Below are positions 13,188 to 27,915 of a stretch of 64,000 bases of DNA, piece after piece. The notes below the pieces were generated by a model. That model ran no database searches. It saw only the letters and a program-made list of their open reading frames with translations, and had not been told where the DNA came from. Position 1 is the stretch's first letter. The number at the start of each line of letters is the position of its first letter. The DNA is from Stercorarius parasiticus (lineage: Eukaryota > Chordata > Aves > Charadriiformes > Stercorariidae). The stretch is taken from the NCBI GenBank assembly GCA_013396915.1, contig VWZL01000009.1:324223-388222 (forward strand), given 5' to 3'. Both the position numbers and the translations under genes were made by a program.

Positions 13188-15656
13188 CTATTGCAAAGGA
13201 GGAAACTAGTCATGAATAGGTTTCGGTGGGCTACTTCAGTGAGAAACATTATTTTAAAACAAATGCTTGTCTCTAGAAGATAGACGTGCACAGCTACGGG
13301 TTTGATTTGCACAAGCCTGGCTTTGTGTAGGACGTTGCCTTCACCGTGTAAAACTTCTGCTTGCCTGCACAGTCAAGCCTGCTAAGAGTTCATAAGACTT
13401 GGATTAGTTCGTTAAATCCGGGTCACTCTTTAAAATGTAATGATGTCTGATTTTGGTCCTTAAATTTCTGTGCAGATCCCTAACCTAATTTTTTTCCATG
13501 AACTCCGGTCCTAATGTTTAAGCCAAAAATTAGTCACAAGGAGCCTGATCCAAACTCTAATCCAGTCAAAAGCAGTCTTCCAACAATCTGTGGGTCGAGC
13601 CAAGTGCACGTTATTCCAAGTGCTGGCATCCTGCCCTATGTAAAGCAGAGCAAGAACGTACGGCGCTCTTGACTGCGCTGCCTTCTGTCTGATGGGTTTT
13701 TTTCACTGCTGCACCAGTCAGCCTGCTTTGATTGCCCAGCCTGTCAGGGAGTGTTCTTCCAAAAGGCTGGGACAAAACAATACTCCCACAGGTGACTCAG
13801 AAATACACGGGACGGAAGGTAAGACAAAGGAGGAACCAGACACCTTTGACCAATTTTATTTAGGTCGTCTCAGACACTCCCCTTTGTTTCAGCCAAGAAA
13901 CGTTTTACCGTTTACGAATACATGAAGCGATCTAGTTATCCATGGTGACTTAAGCAGGGGCATGAGTAGCACCCAGCTGTTGACTACTGCAGACCATTTT
14001 TAGCAGGCATTCATACATAATAGTACGTGGAATCAATTCAGGTCCTTGGAATCACGTCCACAGTAGAAAGTCCTATTATTGTACCCTCTCTACCTCCGTT
14101 TGCCAAAACTGCCTGCTCCTGAGCTGGCCTAATGGTCAGGAAATGTCGAGTCTGTCTTAACGGTAGCTCCTTTTTCCTTCCTTTAAATAGTCTCTTTTTT
14201 ACTCTGTCTGCTCTACTTGCTAGTGATTTCTGTTGCTACACAGCCAGAGCCAGCAGAAATAATAACATATTTGTCACTGTACATAGTAAAAAGCATGCCA
14301 AGAACAACCTGCCTCATTTAACACTTTCCGTAATACCTGTCTCCCCACGAACCGTTGCGCACAAATTACCTTTTAGTGCTTCAAAACCCATTTGTAAATG
14401 TAAAGTAGTGGTTTTTTTAAATAGAGACCTTGCAGGTGCACACACTTGGATGAGAGACAGCACTAGAGATCTTTGGAAAGAATGTAGTTTGAAGTTCAGT
14501 GCAAGTTGACCAGTTTACGTTAGCTGAGGTTCTCACTTCAATTCCAAAAAAGGACTCAGCTTTTTGATTGCTATTGCAGTGTGGAGGGAGGAAGTGTTAC
14601 TTAGCTTATTTCGGGNCAAAATAAAATGCAGAAAGAGTAAAGCATTTTATTCCTTTACTGTGAAAACATGTTCTGTTTGGGGTTGTTTGGTTTTCCTCTG
14701 AAGAGAACGAGTCACAAGAAGAGTCCAATTTAAGTCAATGAGACTACAGACTTGCTTTAGTATGAAGTACGGATCTAGCCGTAGGCAGTATCAAAGGCAG
14801 CTGAATTCATTAATTTTTTTTTTTTTTGAGAGCAGCACCATATAGACAGGGAGAAACTTTCCAACTCCTGTCCTGTCCCGATTTGCCCACTGCCTGATGA
14901 AGTAGGGACGTGTTATGAATCGGGGGGGTGGGCAGGGGAGAAGACCATGACAGACATAATCTGTCTTTTCCTAGAAAGTAGTCATTCTGTAATTGCATTG
15001 TATCCTGTGTTTCTAAATGCAATATAAAACAGGAAAAGAACCTATTTGGACGTGCTTAACTGCCTATAGATTTCAGAGGCGGGAGCTGCATTTAACAATG
15101 GCAACATACAAACCAAAGCAAAGCCTGCATGTGATTACACCTCCCCTCTCCCCTCCTCCGCCCCCCTTTTGAGAATTTAAAACTAACTTTAAACTACCTT
15201 GCTGCGGACACCCGAGCTGCAAAGTCAGCAAGATGGAAATGAACTTTACAAAAATCTGCACTAGGCTCCCTGTTTGCCAGTTGAGGATAATCAGAGAATG
15301 ATCTGGCGTTGCAAATTGGTTATTTAGAAACCTACTGCCCACAAGAAAAGTTGAAATGATTACTATATAAGGCCGTCCTTGGATAGGCCAGTTAAACACT
15401 CTGCTGACATCAAGTCAAATAAGACTATAAATTGCCTTAGTTTAACAGCAAGCAGGGAGAGATTCAGAGAGTTGATGTCATCCATTTCATTTCCAGAGTG
15501 CCACACCAAATATAGGGCTCTCTTCTCCGGGGCTCGCGAAGGCTTGCCTTCTAGCCCCCTCCCCGAATGCTAGCTGTCCCAGAAAGAAACATTCCCCGCA
15601 AACCAAAGTGCAAAATAGAGTGGAAACCTGTCAGCCTGTGTCTTGCTGTCTTACAG

Positions 15657-15793
15657 CTTCGGAAATGGAGAGCTGTGGAAAAACTACGGCGTGGTTCCTC
15701 CAAGCCTGAGACAGTCTGTGCTACGGGGAAGTCGGTACAGCTGGCAACGCCCAGAGGCGAACCGCAGTGGAGAGGATCACCTCAAAATCACAG
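15657..15793 (+). other. candidate plus-strand exon in intron 7
   Basis: A 137-nt block with a strong acceptor (GTCTTGCTGTCTTACAG) and a fair donor (CACAG|GTGGGG). Two frames are open. One (FGNGELWKNYGVVPPSLRQS and onward) would be in phase if spliced after the candidate exon at 11373-11506. No family is recognised. The joint arrangement is suggestive of an antisense transcript, but two open frames in a short GC-rich block are not strong evidence. Confidence 0.25.
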
Positions 15794-18700
15794 GTGGGGG
15801 CTTGCTGCTTTGACACTCGTTAGGAAGCATGGGTGGCTGCTGGAAAAAGAGAAGGCAGTAGAGTTCTGCTCTTCCAGCTAGTCACTCTGTTGTACTCAAA
15901 GAAAACGAGACATGAAATGCAGGCCCCAAACATCCTCTTGTTCAACACCACCACCGCAACAGACTGCTGAGCGAACCCTATTCTGTAGCTTCTCCGTACA
16001 CAGAATTCGTTACATCCCTGCCATACTGCGGCAGCCGAGCATCTAAGATTAAAAAAATGTTGTTATGATGTTTTCTACAAACAACTATTACAACAGCTAC
16101 CTTGACAACAAGCGGCATAAACGCAGTTTATGCTCAGTGCTGAAAAAAATGCATGGCACAGCTTCTGAGGGTTGGCTGAAGGCAGAAGGCCTTCTGAGGC
16201 TCTTGGTGAAATCACATCTTAAAGCTATTAAGTGTACAGTTTCCATAGCACTTCTCAGTAACGCACGCTAACCATGTCAGAATGCTTCCGAGAGCAGAAG
16301 TTATCAGAATAAAGGCATCTGAGAGATCCCATGGGCACTCAAAAGCAAATTCACCCTTGATGTGAACTCACTGACATACGTTGGGATTCTCTTTGGCCAA
16401 ACAAGCTTTTCTTTTTCCACGAGAGTCCTGTAGAATCTGGCATGCACACAGCTCTCGGAGGCTCTGTCCTTTAGAGGAGTCTCTCTGTGCTCAACTCCTG
16501 CTGTCAGCTTTCTCTCAGCTCACCAACAGCAGCGAAGTGTGCAGCTATCGGCACCGAACTGTTTAGCTCTTGAACCAGCTAACCGTCGTTCAGATCTCCT
16601 CTTCAAGTCCTGCGTTGTCCGGCTGTCACCTACCTCGGCTCTCAAGCTTCTGCAGAGGCTTATAAGCCACGGTTTTGTGCTCCATGTAAGTTTAACCTTC
16701 TTCAGGCACAAACAAGTACGCGTGTTATTTTTTCTTAGAAGGGTTGCAGAAAGGCCATCCGCTTTATCAGCTTTTCAGTTTGGGAGCGCTTTTCACCTAG
16801 CACAATTTTTTTCTGAACAGCCGGATTGTTGATCAGTACTTAAAATCTGTATCAGTCTTTATCAGTGGCATGGATTTCTATGCGTTTCCCACTAGAAGGT
16901 TCCCGAAGGCTCGCATAAGCTTCACAGCCCTCTTCCTAAAGAAGTGCTTTAGCAGTTTTGTCATTAATAAGACACTGAATTCAGTTAGAGATGTTTTACA
17001 GAAACGTTGTCTGTTTCTGACCTGTAGGTGTCTGAATTGAAAAACAGATGGATATGTTGTTAGATTTAAGCTGCAGAAACTATACACGTATGCAGACAAT
17101 TACATTAGCATAGAAAAGGCAGACGTCGCTTCAACAAATTGCAAAAAGGCAGCCAAATAACACGATGAGGCTCACTGGTGCTTATAGTCTTTGCAAACTC
17201 CACCTCTGTTCATAAATTTTGCCTTGTCATGCACCTTGCCCTTGCGCTTGATGCAAACGCTTCTTCCCACGGAAAACGTGCCTTCTGCATCTTCCAGTAC
17301 CTCTTTGACAGACCGGGCCCGGCTCTGCTTTGACTCCCTTTTCACCCTTGCTGCTGCCTCTTGGAGGTTCTCGGAGCTTAAACAGCGCAGCAGTCCGGCT
17401 CCTGCAGCTTTTTAAGTATTTTGACTACCATCCGCTCAGAACATACTGCGGAACAGAGCTGTACCATGCGGCACAGTGTTACACGCGGGCTAAAACAACA
17501 ACTTTCCCTTCCAGCACTTTAATGAATTTCATGTTCCAAGAAATTGTGAGAACAATGCAGTAGTAACGAGCCATGAGCAACCCAACTGTACATCGACAAT
17601 TAACAAAATACGCTAAGCGTCAATTTATTTCACAGCACCATTTGATTTTGCTTAGCCCCAGTATGCAGTTCAAAAGTATTTGGCAGCAGTCAGCACCATA
17701 AATCATAACTCGCACGGCATCTGTTCCTCCCCGGAACTGTACCCCGAGTTCAGGATTTGGGGCAGGTCATCAGCACAGCTGGATTCTTTAGTGAACCACC
17801 ATAACGATTTTCTAGTCTACTGTTCTGAAACTGGAAAATGATGCATGGCTGTGTAAGGTGTTCGCTTTAGGTGAAAAGATTAGTGTAACTGTGAAGTGCT
17901 GGAGGAAGAGCGCCCTTTGACGCATTTTGATGAGACTCGGCACGCTAACAGTTTTGAACTAAGGATTTGCAGAGTCGCTGGTGGCCTTTACTCCCTAGGG
18001 TTCAATTTCAAACGTGCCACTCTGTGTTTACGTCATTGCTCACTGGACGCCGATCCTAAATCAGGCTGGCTTGACTCTTTCCAGAGGAAGACAGTATGGT
18101 TCCGTGAACAAAAGTGTTACGTACTGTAATAAAAGAAATGCATCTAACTCGCTATTTCCAGCACCGAGTTTTAAAGAGGAAAAATTTTTTCAGCTTTAAA
18201 AAACGATCTTATTTGCTATAGTCATGTGTAGCAAAACATGCTGACGGTGCAATATAATCACTTCCACGCTCCGTGTGCAAAAATACATTTACAGCGGTAT
18301 TATCTCCTGCTCATTGCACTCCGAGCTTGCGCCTGGAGCTCTGCCTGTTGATACGCAGCCAGGCAGTCATGTGTACGCTCACTGCAAAACGTGTGCTGCG
18401 CAACTCGGAAAGATGGCAGAACAGCACTAAAAAAACCCTTAAATGCTAGTCTAACAGCAACTTTCCTGTGCACATTTCCACCCCCTTTTCTTTCCTCTTT
18501 CCCTTCCAAATGTGGAGTTCATCATTTTCTCTAGGGATGCTCTAAACGGGACACCTAGTGAGCGAAATATAAACAACCATGAGGAAAGCAGATCTAGGAA
18601 CCGCGGTAAGCTGCAAACATCGTTAAAACTGCAGAAGCTGCGTTCATAGCATGACACGCGGAGAGGATGCGTTTTTCCTCACGTGGCGTGCCAAGCGCCT

Positions 18701-21454
18701 TTCTCAGTTAAACGTGAAACCTGCATCACAAAGACCTGCATCTCCTTTAGTTCCGCCCTCGATCCACGTACAGTGGTGAACGCGCTCAAGTTAGCAGCCT
18801 ACAACCTTCTAATTGTTACTGCAAAACACAAACACTTAATTCGATAAACTGTACTGAACCAGGGGGGACAGGAAGGGAAGACGGCGCGCGCTACAGCTAA
18901 CTCACAAAACGGTGTCCGAGAGGGCCCTGATAACGTAAGCGTATTCAAAACTACTTTTAGCGTTACTAGTCTCAGCTGGATCCGTGCACACAGGCAAAGT
19001 GTCTTTTGACAGTCTGCTGTAACACCCGAGTTCTGTCGGCCTTTTCCTGATTAGGGACAGCCTATACCTTTTGGCTTCCACTAATTGCTGATCAGGGAAT
19101 GCCCCACACCTGTACAACCGGGGCTGGGAGAGCAGCTGCTTCACTGGTAGCCAGGAACAGAGCTGCTTGCATTCACAACTATTGCAGCGTGTGTAAATGG
19201 CCTCTAAAAGTTGTGGGTTGGAGTTGCTCGAAGCCGTCCTGAGCCCGTGGAACAACGCTCCGGAGTCAGTCCCTTCTCTGGTAAGTTAATATCTTCTTGA
19301 GCTTCAGCCCAGCTCGGAGCTGCGAAACTCTTCAGAAAAACGTGTAATGAAAACAGCGTTGTACTATTGTTTGCTGTAGTCATTTCAAGCTGGGTCGGGC
19401 TCCCAGCCTGGCTGGCTGGAGTGAGTCAAGCACAACCTATCAAAATTGAGTTCACGCAGACGGTTACTTTAGTTCCTAAAGTTCCTTTGCTTCGTTTGTG
19501 CTGATTGGCTGAATTGGAACTGTGCTTAACCCATGTATCCATGTGTTTTTATTTTTCTATGAGTCATTCAGAAGTACTACTGGAAGCTTTATTTCTTTTT
19601 TGTTTTTCTCCTGTAACTTAAAACTCTTTTTTTTTCACTGCTGCTGAGACAGTAAAAAGGAAATGGAAGTGAAAAAGGAGCTGTCTAATTGCCATAATGG
19701 ATTCATTTGCTATTTTTGTTCTGGAGAGTGAAATGCTGACTGTCCATAGATCAGTATTTTTCACGTACAATTCAATGATCCTTACAGCATGTAAAAGCCA
19801 ATACGCGTGTGAAATCAGGGGGGTGAAAAACTTAGGTTGTACGTACGCTGGTATCGTTACAGGTTTCTCTCACTCGTGAGTTGTTGCTTTTTTTTACCTG
19901 AATAGGAGGTGGGCCCCCTTATATTATAGTAGAGTCAGGCTTTAAAGACAAAGACCCAGAGCAGGTTACAAGAGAAAATGAATATAAGCAGAGCCCTTGA
20001 TTTCTGTGATTACACTGCAGTAGCCTCAATCATGGTCAAGATCTTTAAGTCAGAAGCGCCTTCACAGCACCCGTTAGGCTTTAGACAGACCACCTTCTCC
20101 ATACGGCAACTAGCGGTTAAACTCCCCGAAGTTAATTGCTTGTTTCCAAAGCTTGTTTCCATTCTTTCAGATAGTGCCACAAGGTCCTTGTCGTTATCTG
20201 ACCTTAAGAAAAAAAAGAGGGGGGGCGGGGGAAACTAACCCCAAAACATGGGATCCGTATGCAAAATGAAATTCCTTGCTATGTCTACGGCTCACTCCCA
20301 GGTAACATGCCTCTACTGGGTTAAAGCAAACCTTATCACTTCCCGTTTTCTTCCCCATCTGCGCAGAAAGCAGTGAGGCAATAGGACCGCCTCACGCTAG
20401 ATGAAAGACCATCGGTTCAAGATAACTTGGAATGAAACGCATGCTTTCACAGGAAGCACGATTTTGATGCTTCTCTCCAACAAAGTCCCGGGCAAAGGAA
20501 CTACAGCAGTTAATACCTAATGAGATCTACCTCTATCTCCTGCCAAACATCTGTGCTCTAAACTACAACTCGCTGCCAATTGCAGCTGCTTCCTGACACC
20601 GCTCAGCAATGCCTCAGCCAAAGAGCAAGGGTAAGGAGCGTGGGGGGAAGGTTGCTATCCTGTCCCCTATCTAAGTGAAAAAAAATAAAATCCCGGAGAC
20701 ATATGGTCTTGCATAAAATAACCATCAGAGAGAAGCCTGGTGCAGTGTCAGGTTAGTGAGAATATTCTAATTATGCAACGTCTAAGCAGTACCTCATTTG
20801 CAGTCGCTGGGTAAACCAAATGTGGATGACAAAACTGAGGGCCATAAGAGACGCGTATCTTAACAGCGTCAGAACCTCTACCCCCAAATTACTAAAAACA
20901 ACCCTAAGCCCATTACGTATCAAGTAATGTAAATAAGAATCAAGACAAACTGTTACTTTCCAAAACAGGAAAAAAGTTGTTTGGCTTTTTTTTTTTTTTT
21001 TTTTTAAATTGGTAAGGAAAATCTGGCTCGAAGAAGAAAGTTATCACTAAGGAAACGCGAGATTTCATTTGGACTTGCTTCGTTTGAAGCAAGTTTCGCA
21101 GCATCCCTTATGTAACAGAACTGATAGCCATGCAGGGATAGCTGACAAGTCAAATCCAAATCACAAGGCACATGCGTGCTCACCCAAACTGGAACCGTGT
21201 CAGTTATGTTGCTGCCTTATCAAGCTCTCTGTTCTCCAGGAGAACATTATAGGGTTTGTAATATGTCAGAGAACGTCAAATTAAGGGCTGCACAGCAGTG
21301 AAGGGTAGAGCAGAAAGCATTCTATTCCAGGCCATTGATTCCTTTTAACAACTACATACAGTAATTCCCAAAACTATCTACTCGGTCTCAATCACACGGA
21401 AAACATAGCACAGCGTTAGTTCTAAACCTTGCACCCGGTGCAGCTTGAATATTA

Positions 21455-21700
21455 GACCATCCAAGGGGATTAAAGAAGATGACTGATTTAATCAGAATAA
21501 TTCTTTTAATGATAACTTGTTGCATGTCTCCTCCCCCCACCTCCTTAAATGTTTAATAGTTTGCTTCCTGGATTCCCAGGGCATAAACCGAGCATATTTT
21601 CTTCCTACAGGAAATGATCCAATTAAGTTGATGTATAATTGATAATGAACTGTTTAAGCTGATTTTGCTCTTGAAAAATCTTAACAGCATGCAGTCGGTT
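21455..21700. promoter_or_regulatory. AT-rich island in intron 7, possible enhancer
   Basis: The block has closely packed homeodomain-like cores (GATTTAATCAGAATAATTC, CTTTTAATGATAAC, TATAATTGATAATGAAC) and lacks simple repeats. That density is higher than in the surrounding intron. Function is inferred from texture only. Confidence 0.25.
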
Positions 21701-24700
21701 GGCTGACCCTCCTCCCCTCATCTGCAGCTGAGGGACATCATTTAGGGAAAAAGGCGGGAGCGGACCGAGCATACTCAAAGCAAGGTGGACTAGGGAGGAA
21801 TTTCAGCTCTAGTGAGCTGACCCGGCTCAGGGCAGAAGGACAGACTACTTCAAAAGAACGTAGTCCCCGATCATTACTCCACAACCGAGTTGCAACTTGC
21901 CCACTGAGACGACAGCGGTTTAGCCAGAAGAGGCTCAGCAAACGTTCACGTCAGAGATACTGCGCTTTTAGCGGAACGTCGCACCTTGGAGCACTAGCTG
22001 TTGCACTTGTTACATTTCCCACTCTCCATAAATGTTTCTTGTTGCCTTACAGCAGGTAACAATGGGAGGAGATGCTGATGGACTCCTATGAGTTTCATAA
22101 CTCGCTACGGCCAGTTATTAGTGCAAAGCCAGGTCAGACCAAGGAAGTGCTGCTGATAGCGTATCTAGTGCAGAAGGGGTCAGAGATTCACGGAGAGAGG
22201 CCGGAGCACGCTTTTGTAAAGCCACTGCAGTAGGTTTGACAAACTTAGGCTTAAAGTTGTTCTTCCCAGGAACCAGCTCTTGCCTACCTCACCCCAACTG
22301 ACTACCGCTTGCTCCACGTGGTTCTCCTCCCGCCTCTGGCACCAACTCGCTGTCCAAGGCGGGGGGCTGACCCGTCTCCCCGTGCCTCTCTTGCTAGGCT
22401 GGAAGCCGTACCAGTCGGCTTTTCAGCAGGCCCCTCTCTCTGCTGAGGTGCTGGGGTGCAAGCGTAGTGACGACGGCTGCCACGACATACAAGACGAGAA
22501 GTGACTCGTCCGGTGTGGAGAGCTGTTGAGTGTGCTACTGCTACGTACGTTTTATGCCCTTTGGGCCCCGCTGATCTGGCTGTTATCAATTCACGTAACT
22601 TAAAGGTAGGGAGGCATTGTCATACACGGCGATTGATACGGGAAGCATCTGACTGACACGGAAACCCCCCGGATATTCAACAGATATCCTTCGCTGGTGC
22701 TCAAATGAATCTGAATGCTGGAGGGATTTTGCTGACTGTTCTTTACAGCTGGAGCAGACTTCCTTCAGTCATCCACAAGAGCTTTGCTGGAAAGAATTTT
22801 TACAATTAGGCAGTAAGATTCCTATAGCACTGCCTGCTTGTACCGCTTTACCTAGAGTCTGCCACAGAGTATTTTATGAATTGTTTTTTTTAAAGGACCC
22901 TGGATGCATTTAATCCCTCGTTCAGTTTTACCGTTCCTGGGTACGCTCATTTGACGGTTCTTAGTAACTCCACGTCACCCTTGCAGTTTACATCCTACAG
23001 GCGCTGTCTCCTCTCCCCCAGGTTACCCTTTCACCAAGGTGGGTACTTGAGTAGGTACTGAGAGATCTCATCGTGTCGGGTAAGGTACCACACAGCAAGC
23101 GGTGCTGCTGCAGGCATTAACACAAAAGAAGCCCCACCTGAGAAAAGAACGACTGATGTACGTATTGCTGTGTCCTTGCAAGAATCACCCCTTCCCGTCG
23201 CGCTGTCCCTTTCCCCTCGCAGTGATACTGTTGGCTAAGCTTCTTCCCGTGTTTGTTAGTACGGCTCCTGCCGTGAGACCTGTAGGGCTTGAAGGCAGTA
23301 GCCCAGGTACAGCCGCGGGGGGCTGTCCGCAGGCGGTGAGCAGCTTGCTCCACCCGTCCTGTCTCTCCAGACCCGCGCTGACGTTCAGCGCTTAACCAGT
23401 CTCTTATTTTGCTGCAATATTATCTACGAATTCACAACTTTTCTTGGACAAACTTAGAACTCTCTGCTAAGGGTTAGGGATTTTCTCTGAGCGGCTCAGC
23501 CAACTTGCAGACAATTTAGCTTCAGTTTAAGGTGTTCGCGGTGATGCAATTGCTCAGCTTACGTTTCTTCATCTATTTTTTTTGTTTAAGGGTGGTTTTC
23601 CCATATAAAATGAGCAATTCAAAACCGAGCATCTGCAAAACGACTACACAAACAGAAAGCTTACCAATTTCATTTCTAATCCTCAGGCAGAATTCTTAGG
23701 AAATTTTTTTAACAGTTAAAGATAGAACAATTGTAGACTGAACTTTTTTTAAACTGACTACTTCCTCTTGAGTTCTGCACGTATCAGTTCCTGTAGTCTC
23801 ATCTGATAACTTTTTGTGGGGTTTCTTAAGTACACAGTATATTTTAACTTCCTCTACTAAATGCTGCCAACTCACTTCAATATAAAAATGTGTTTAAGTC
23901 TACTTCGAACTGTCACGCTCTAATAATATTACTAAAGTGAGTTCCATTAATGTAACTTTTAAAGGCACAAGCCTTGTCCAATTCTGCCTGCAGAGACAAC
24001 CAGACAACTTTCACTCACAAATCGGCAGGAGTTGTGTTGGCATAAGCGAAAGGGGAAGCAGGGATCTTTCACTGCTTTTGTTTTTCAGAATATGGCACAT
24101 AAAAGCGATTCAGATTTGCTGAACTGTGCAAAGCACGTGCACGGAAATGTGCCACGACAGCGGGAAAAACATGAAAAAATTCCAGGAAAAATGGGAAGCA
24201 AAACATCATACTGATGTGCAGCAGAGTGTTACGGGAACACGACAGAAACTTCAGCCCTAGGAAAGATGTTGTCTTGCCTATAGACTCAACGCTCCCCCAG
24301 AGACGGGTAGGAAGGTGCTGTTTTGGTTATGACAGTGTGACTGGGATCTAACAACGTAAATGATAAATTCCCAACAGTTCTTTATGAAATGGATACACGC
24401 AGACACAAAAAAATTCATACGCAGGGAGGGAAAGAAGAATGGGTTTCACTTTCTTGTACGGTACTAAACTGTCACATGGTGATATAAATTGTGCACTCCC
24501 GGACCCTTAGAGTTCCCACTGCTATGGCTTGCTCGTGAGGCCATACTCCATGTAATTATCAGCCAAGCTACATCAGTAAACTGTTCTGATAGCATAATGA
24601 CTTGCCTTCAGCATTTTTATTTTAAGCTCTAGACTTCTGCTTAGATTTATTTAGCCTGACAACGCTGTTGAGTTACTGCTTTGTAAAATTGGGTATTCGC

Positions 24701-25479
24701 AATGCCAGAAGAGCTGGAAACTTCACAAAACAGTTGCTTCTTCACAGAAGTCTGCAGAGAGTTTTGAATCTCTAGTTGATATTACTCAACGGAAACACAA
24801 AAGAACACAGAGCGGTGCTTAAATCCTTAATCCCTTCACTGGGATTTTATCTGAACTAAGAAGGTGGTCAAAACACAGTGCAAGCTTTTCGACATTCGAG
24901 ATAGGTTTTCTCTAAATGCCGATCTCGAGCGTCTTGAATGCTAATCACTGGCCACGATTAAAGACATTTTGGGTATCTGCCCCAATAAAAAATAAATTGG
25001 TCTAACTGCTTAGACCTCAAACAACTGCAGAAGCAGGTCCTAACAGATAATCTATGATGCAGCCCATCACTTTTTTTTCCATCAACAAATGAAGAGTAAC
25101 CGCTCGGCTCCCCTGGAATTTGCTAGGAGTATAACAACGTAGACAGCAAAAGATTTCACGGCCGAGTGCAGTAGAGACAATTGTAGCAGAGGCTTTGAGC
25201 AGGTCCTCCGACCGTTCCATACTGAACAGTTCCGTGTTGTAGATTTGCTTCGGAGTTTTCATTGCTGGGTCGCTGCCATTTCTGTAAACATTGTATTTTT
25301 TCTAAACAAGAAGTGTTCAACAGCGTTCCTGGAGGGTTTCACAACTGCACCTTTGACACCACACTTTGAGCAATACTTCTGCATGTTTGTGATGTGGGTA
25401 TTTCTTTTTCATCTGTTTTGAAATTAGGTTTCCCTTTTATGACAGCGTCTCTTTGAGCCTGTATTCTCTAGCTAACTTG

Positions 25480-25610
25480 CAAACCAAAATGGGTTTATAA
25501 TTGTGACGAAAAAGGAAAACTTGACTATTTCATGTTCAATTAATCTGCTTATCAATTTTACAATGCAATGAGAATGAATTGTCACAATCAGTCAAAACCC
25601 CTTCAAAGAA
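25480..25610. promoter_or_regulatory. AT-rich island in intron 7
   Basis: About 130 bases with TTCAATTAATCTGC, TTACAATGCAATGAG and GAATTGTCACAATC, the second and third resembling HMG/SOX-type ACAAT cores in both orientations. No repeat is recognised. This is a candidate conserved element, untested. Confidence 0.18.
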
Positions 25611-27779
25611 AACTGAGTTACAACTACAGCTTACCAAAAAATCATGTTAATGTAGCCACCAAACGTGCACTTATTGTTGGGGGGGGCGGGTAGAAAAAAG
25701 AAAACCCGAGCACGACTATCTATGGATACTGCCATTGACCCTCTCTGGTAAAACAGGGACGCTGGCAGGGTATCGCTCTCCCACAGCTTCCGACAAATAC
25801 ATTTAGCGTGCTTACCAGACAAGCGAAAAGGAGAGTTTCCAACGCCTTGACAGCCAAATGAAACTCCAGTTAGAGTCAGTGCTTTTCAGAAAGCTGTAAA
25901 CAATATTCAAGCCTCTAGTGTTCACCGTTGTTGTTGAATCCCTTAGCCCAGCGAATGACACTGATGCAGGTAAGACCGAAGTCGGTTGATATGTTTCGCA
26001 TCAGAAAGGCCCTATCGTTCTCCCTTTTTAATCAGCAAAAACATTTTTTGCTGCCCTGACGGCCACAATGTAAGAGTCTTGTTATGGTCAGAAATATGCA
26101 GTGAGCCAAGTGTTGAAACGTCTATTCCAGCTGCAGCCTGTTAAATAAAGCCCTAAACAAGTCGGGAGTTCAGTCACAGTTTAAAGGAGCAGACAAGGCA
26201 CTGAAGCTGTAGAACAGTGTACCGGAAGGTTGCTCACAGTAGAGTCCCTGTCAGTTCTAAGCTGTTACCTTCAAACAGCGTGCTGCCGTTACGTGCGTCT
26301 CTTCTTGCTCTACAGCTACGATAGGCACAAACCTGGGATTTTTACACTCGGGCTTTTCACAAGTGCCAGAAGCAGCCAGATTGAGGCTTGTGCAAACACC
26401 ATCTGCCAAATCTTACGAGAAAAACTTCCCTCGCTCGGTCCACAAAAAAAGTGAAGGTGCTTGAAAGCTCCCGGGAGGTATAAAAGAGGCAGACCGGCAC
26501 TACTAGTAGCCAAAGACTGCCCAACGGTACCTTGGCTGAGAATGGGGGATAATGGGACAAGTTCTGCTAATCTTCTGCCTCTCTGAATTACAGATTCTTC
26601 AAGCTGAGCTCTTCAGAAATCTCGAGCGATCGTACTCCCGCTGCTTCCCCGAAGAGCAAGAAGAGTGCAGAAACCCGACTCCTTGGAAGGGTCCAACCTG
26701 CAGGTCAGTGACCCCTGTTGGAGGGGAAACTCCCAACGTAAATGTCTTTACCCCTTTATCTAGTTCTATCTTGACATATGCATTTTTGATATGCAGTACC
26801 CTTGGAAACTTCACGTAATGAACCGGGGTTAAACATTCAGCTCTTATTTATAAGTCTATCACTAGTGGCTTCAATGTTGCATCATTTCACACTAGCAGAA
26901 TAACTGATTCTTTTAAGTCTTTAAAATGGCGTAGCAATGAGATTTTTAAAAAGGAGTACCATAGGGGGCGTACTCTCTTTTCAGGAAAATAAATGGCACT
27001 GCATGAAAAGGTAGATTCTATCTCTTCAGAATGTGCGAGGAGGATTCTGAAATTACATTTATTTTAAGCAACAAGAAGGAAAATAAGGTGTTTCATTATG
27101 ACATTAACTTCCACAAAAAACACACTGTTCAAGGGAAGTGATAAATTCATGACTGCATAATATCCTGTATGTGAGTAGTATCCTTTCATTATTAAAAAAA
27201 AAAAAAAAAGAAGGAAAGGGAAATGAATTATAGTGGGATCTCTCTCAGAAAAAGGATTTCATTGTTGGTTTTGACTTGACTTTTGACAGTAAGCTTTTTT
27301 CCTTTGCGCCGCCTACATTGTGTTAACCTTGCATAGAACGCAAAGCCTTTAGTTCAAGATGAGGCAAATAAATCAGGCCCCCACAACCAAAGGTGTCTCC
27401 TTGACGCACGGCTAAAATACCGTCAAGCTACTCATCCCAACCAAAATGTTCCTCTTGCTTTGATGCTTTCTTGCAAATCACAGTAATCAGTTAAAAGATC
27501 CCCCCTCACCGATGGGAGATTGTCACGGCATGCTGAAAGAAAGGTACTGAAAGTCGTACTGGGAAAACAAGCGGTGACAGTCAAGGCCATAGTACGTATT
27601 TAGAATGCTTCTCCGTAGAACAGATGAAGATTTGCGCGATTCCTAAATTGCACTCGTTCCTAACGATTTCAACCAGCTGTTCTCCACTCTCCTGGAGTAA
27701 CAGACTTTTTTTTCAGACTAAACCTATAGCAGCTATTCCTCTATGAATCCTCCTCAAATTCACCACGCTGGTATGGAGT

Positions 27780-27915
27780 CCTCAAACTCCACGCGCAGTC
27801 TGAGCATGAATAATTGCAGGAGTGGCAGGCAACGTTAATTTACAGAACTGCATCTCTAAGATAAGGAGGAGAGAAGTTAATGTATTGCAATTACTGATTT
27901 AGGAACCAATTTTGC
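27780..27915. promoter_or_regulatory. AT-rich island 75 bases downstream of exon 7
   Basis: A block containing GCATGAATAATTGCAGG, GATAAGG (GATA-type) and AGTTAATGTATTGCAATTAC, immediately 3' of exon 7 on the minus strand. It could be an intronic splicing or transcriptional element. The evidence is compositional only. Confidence 0.18.
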
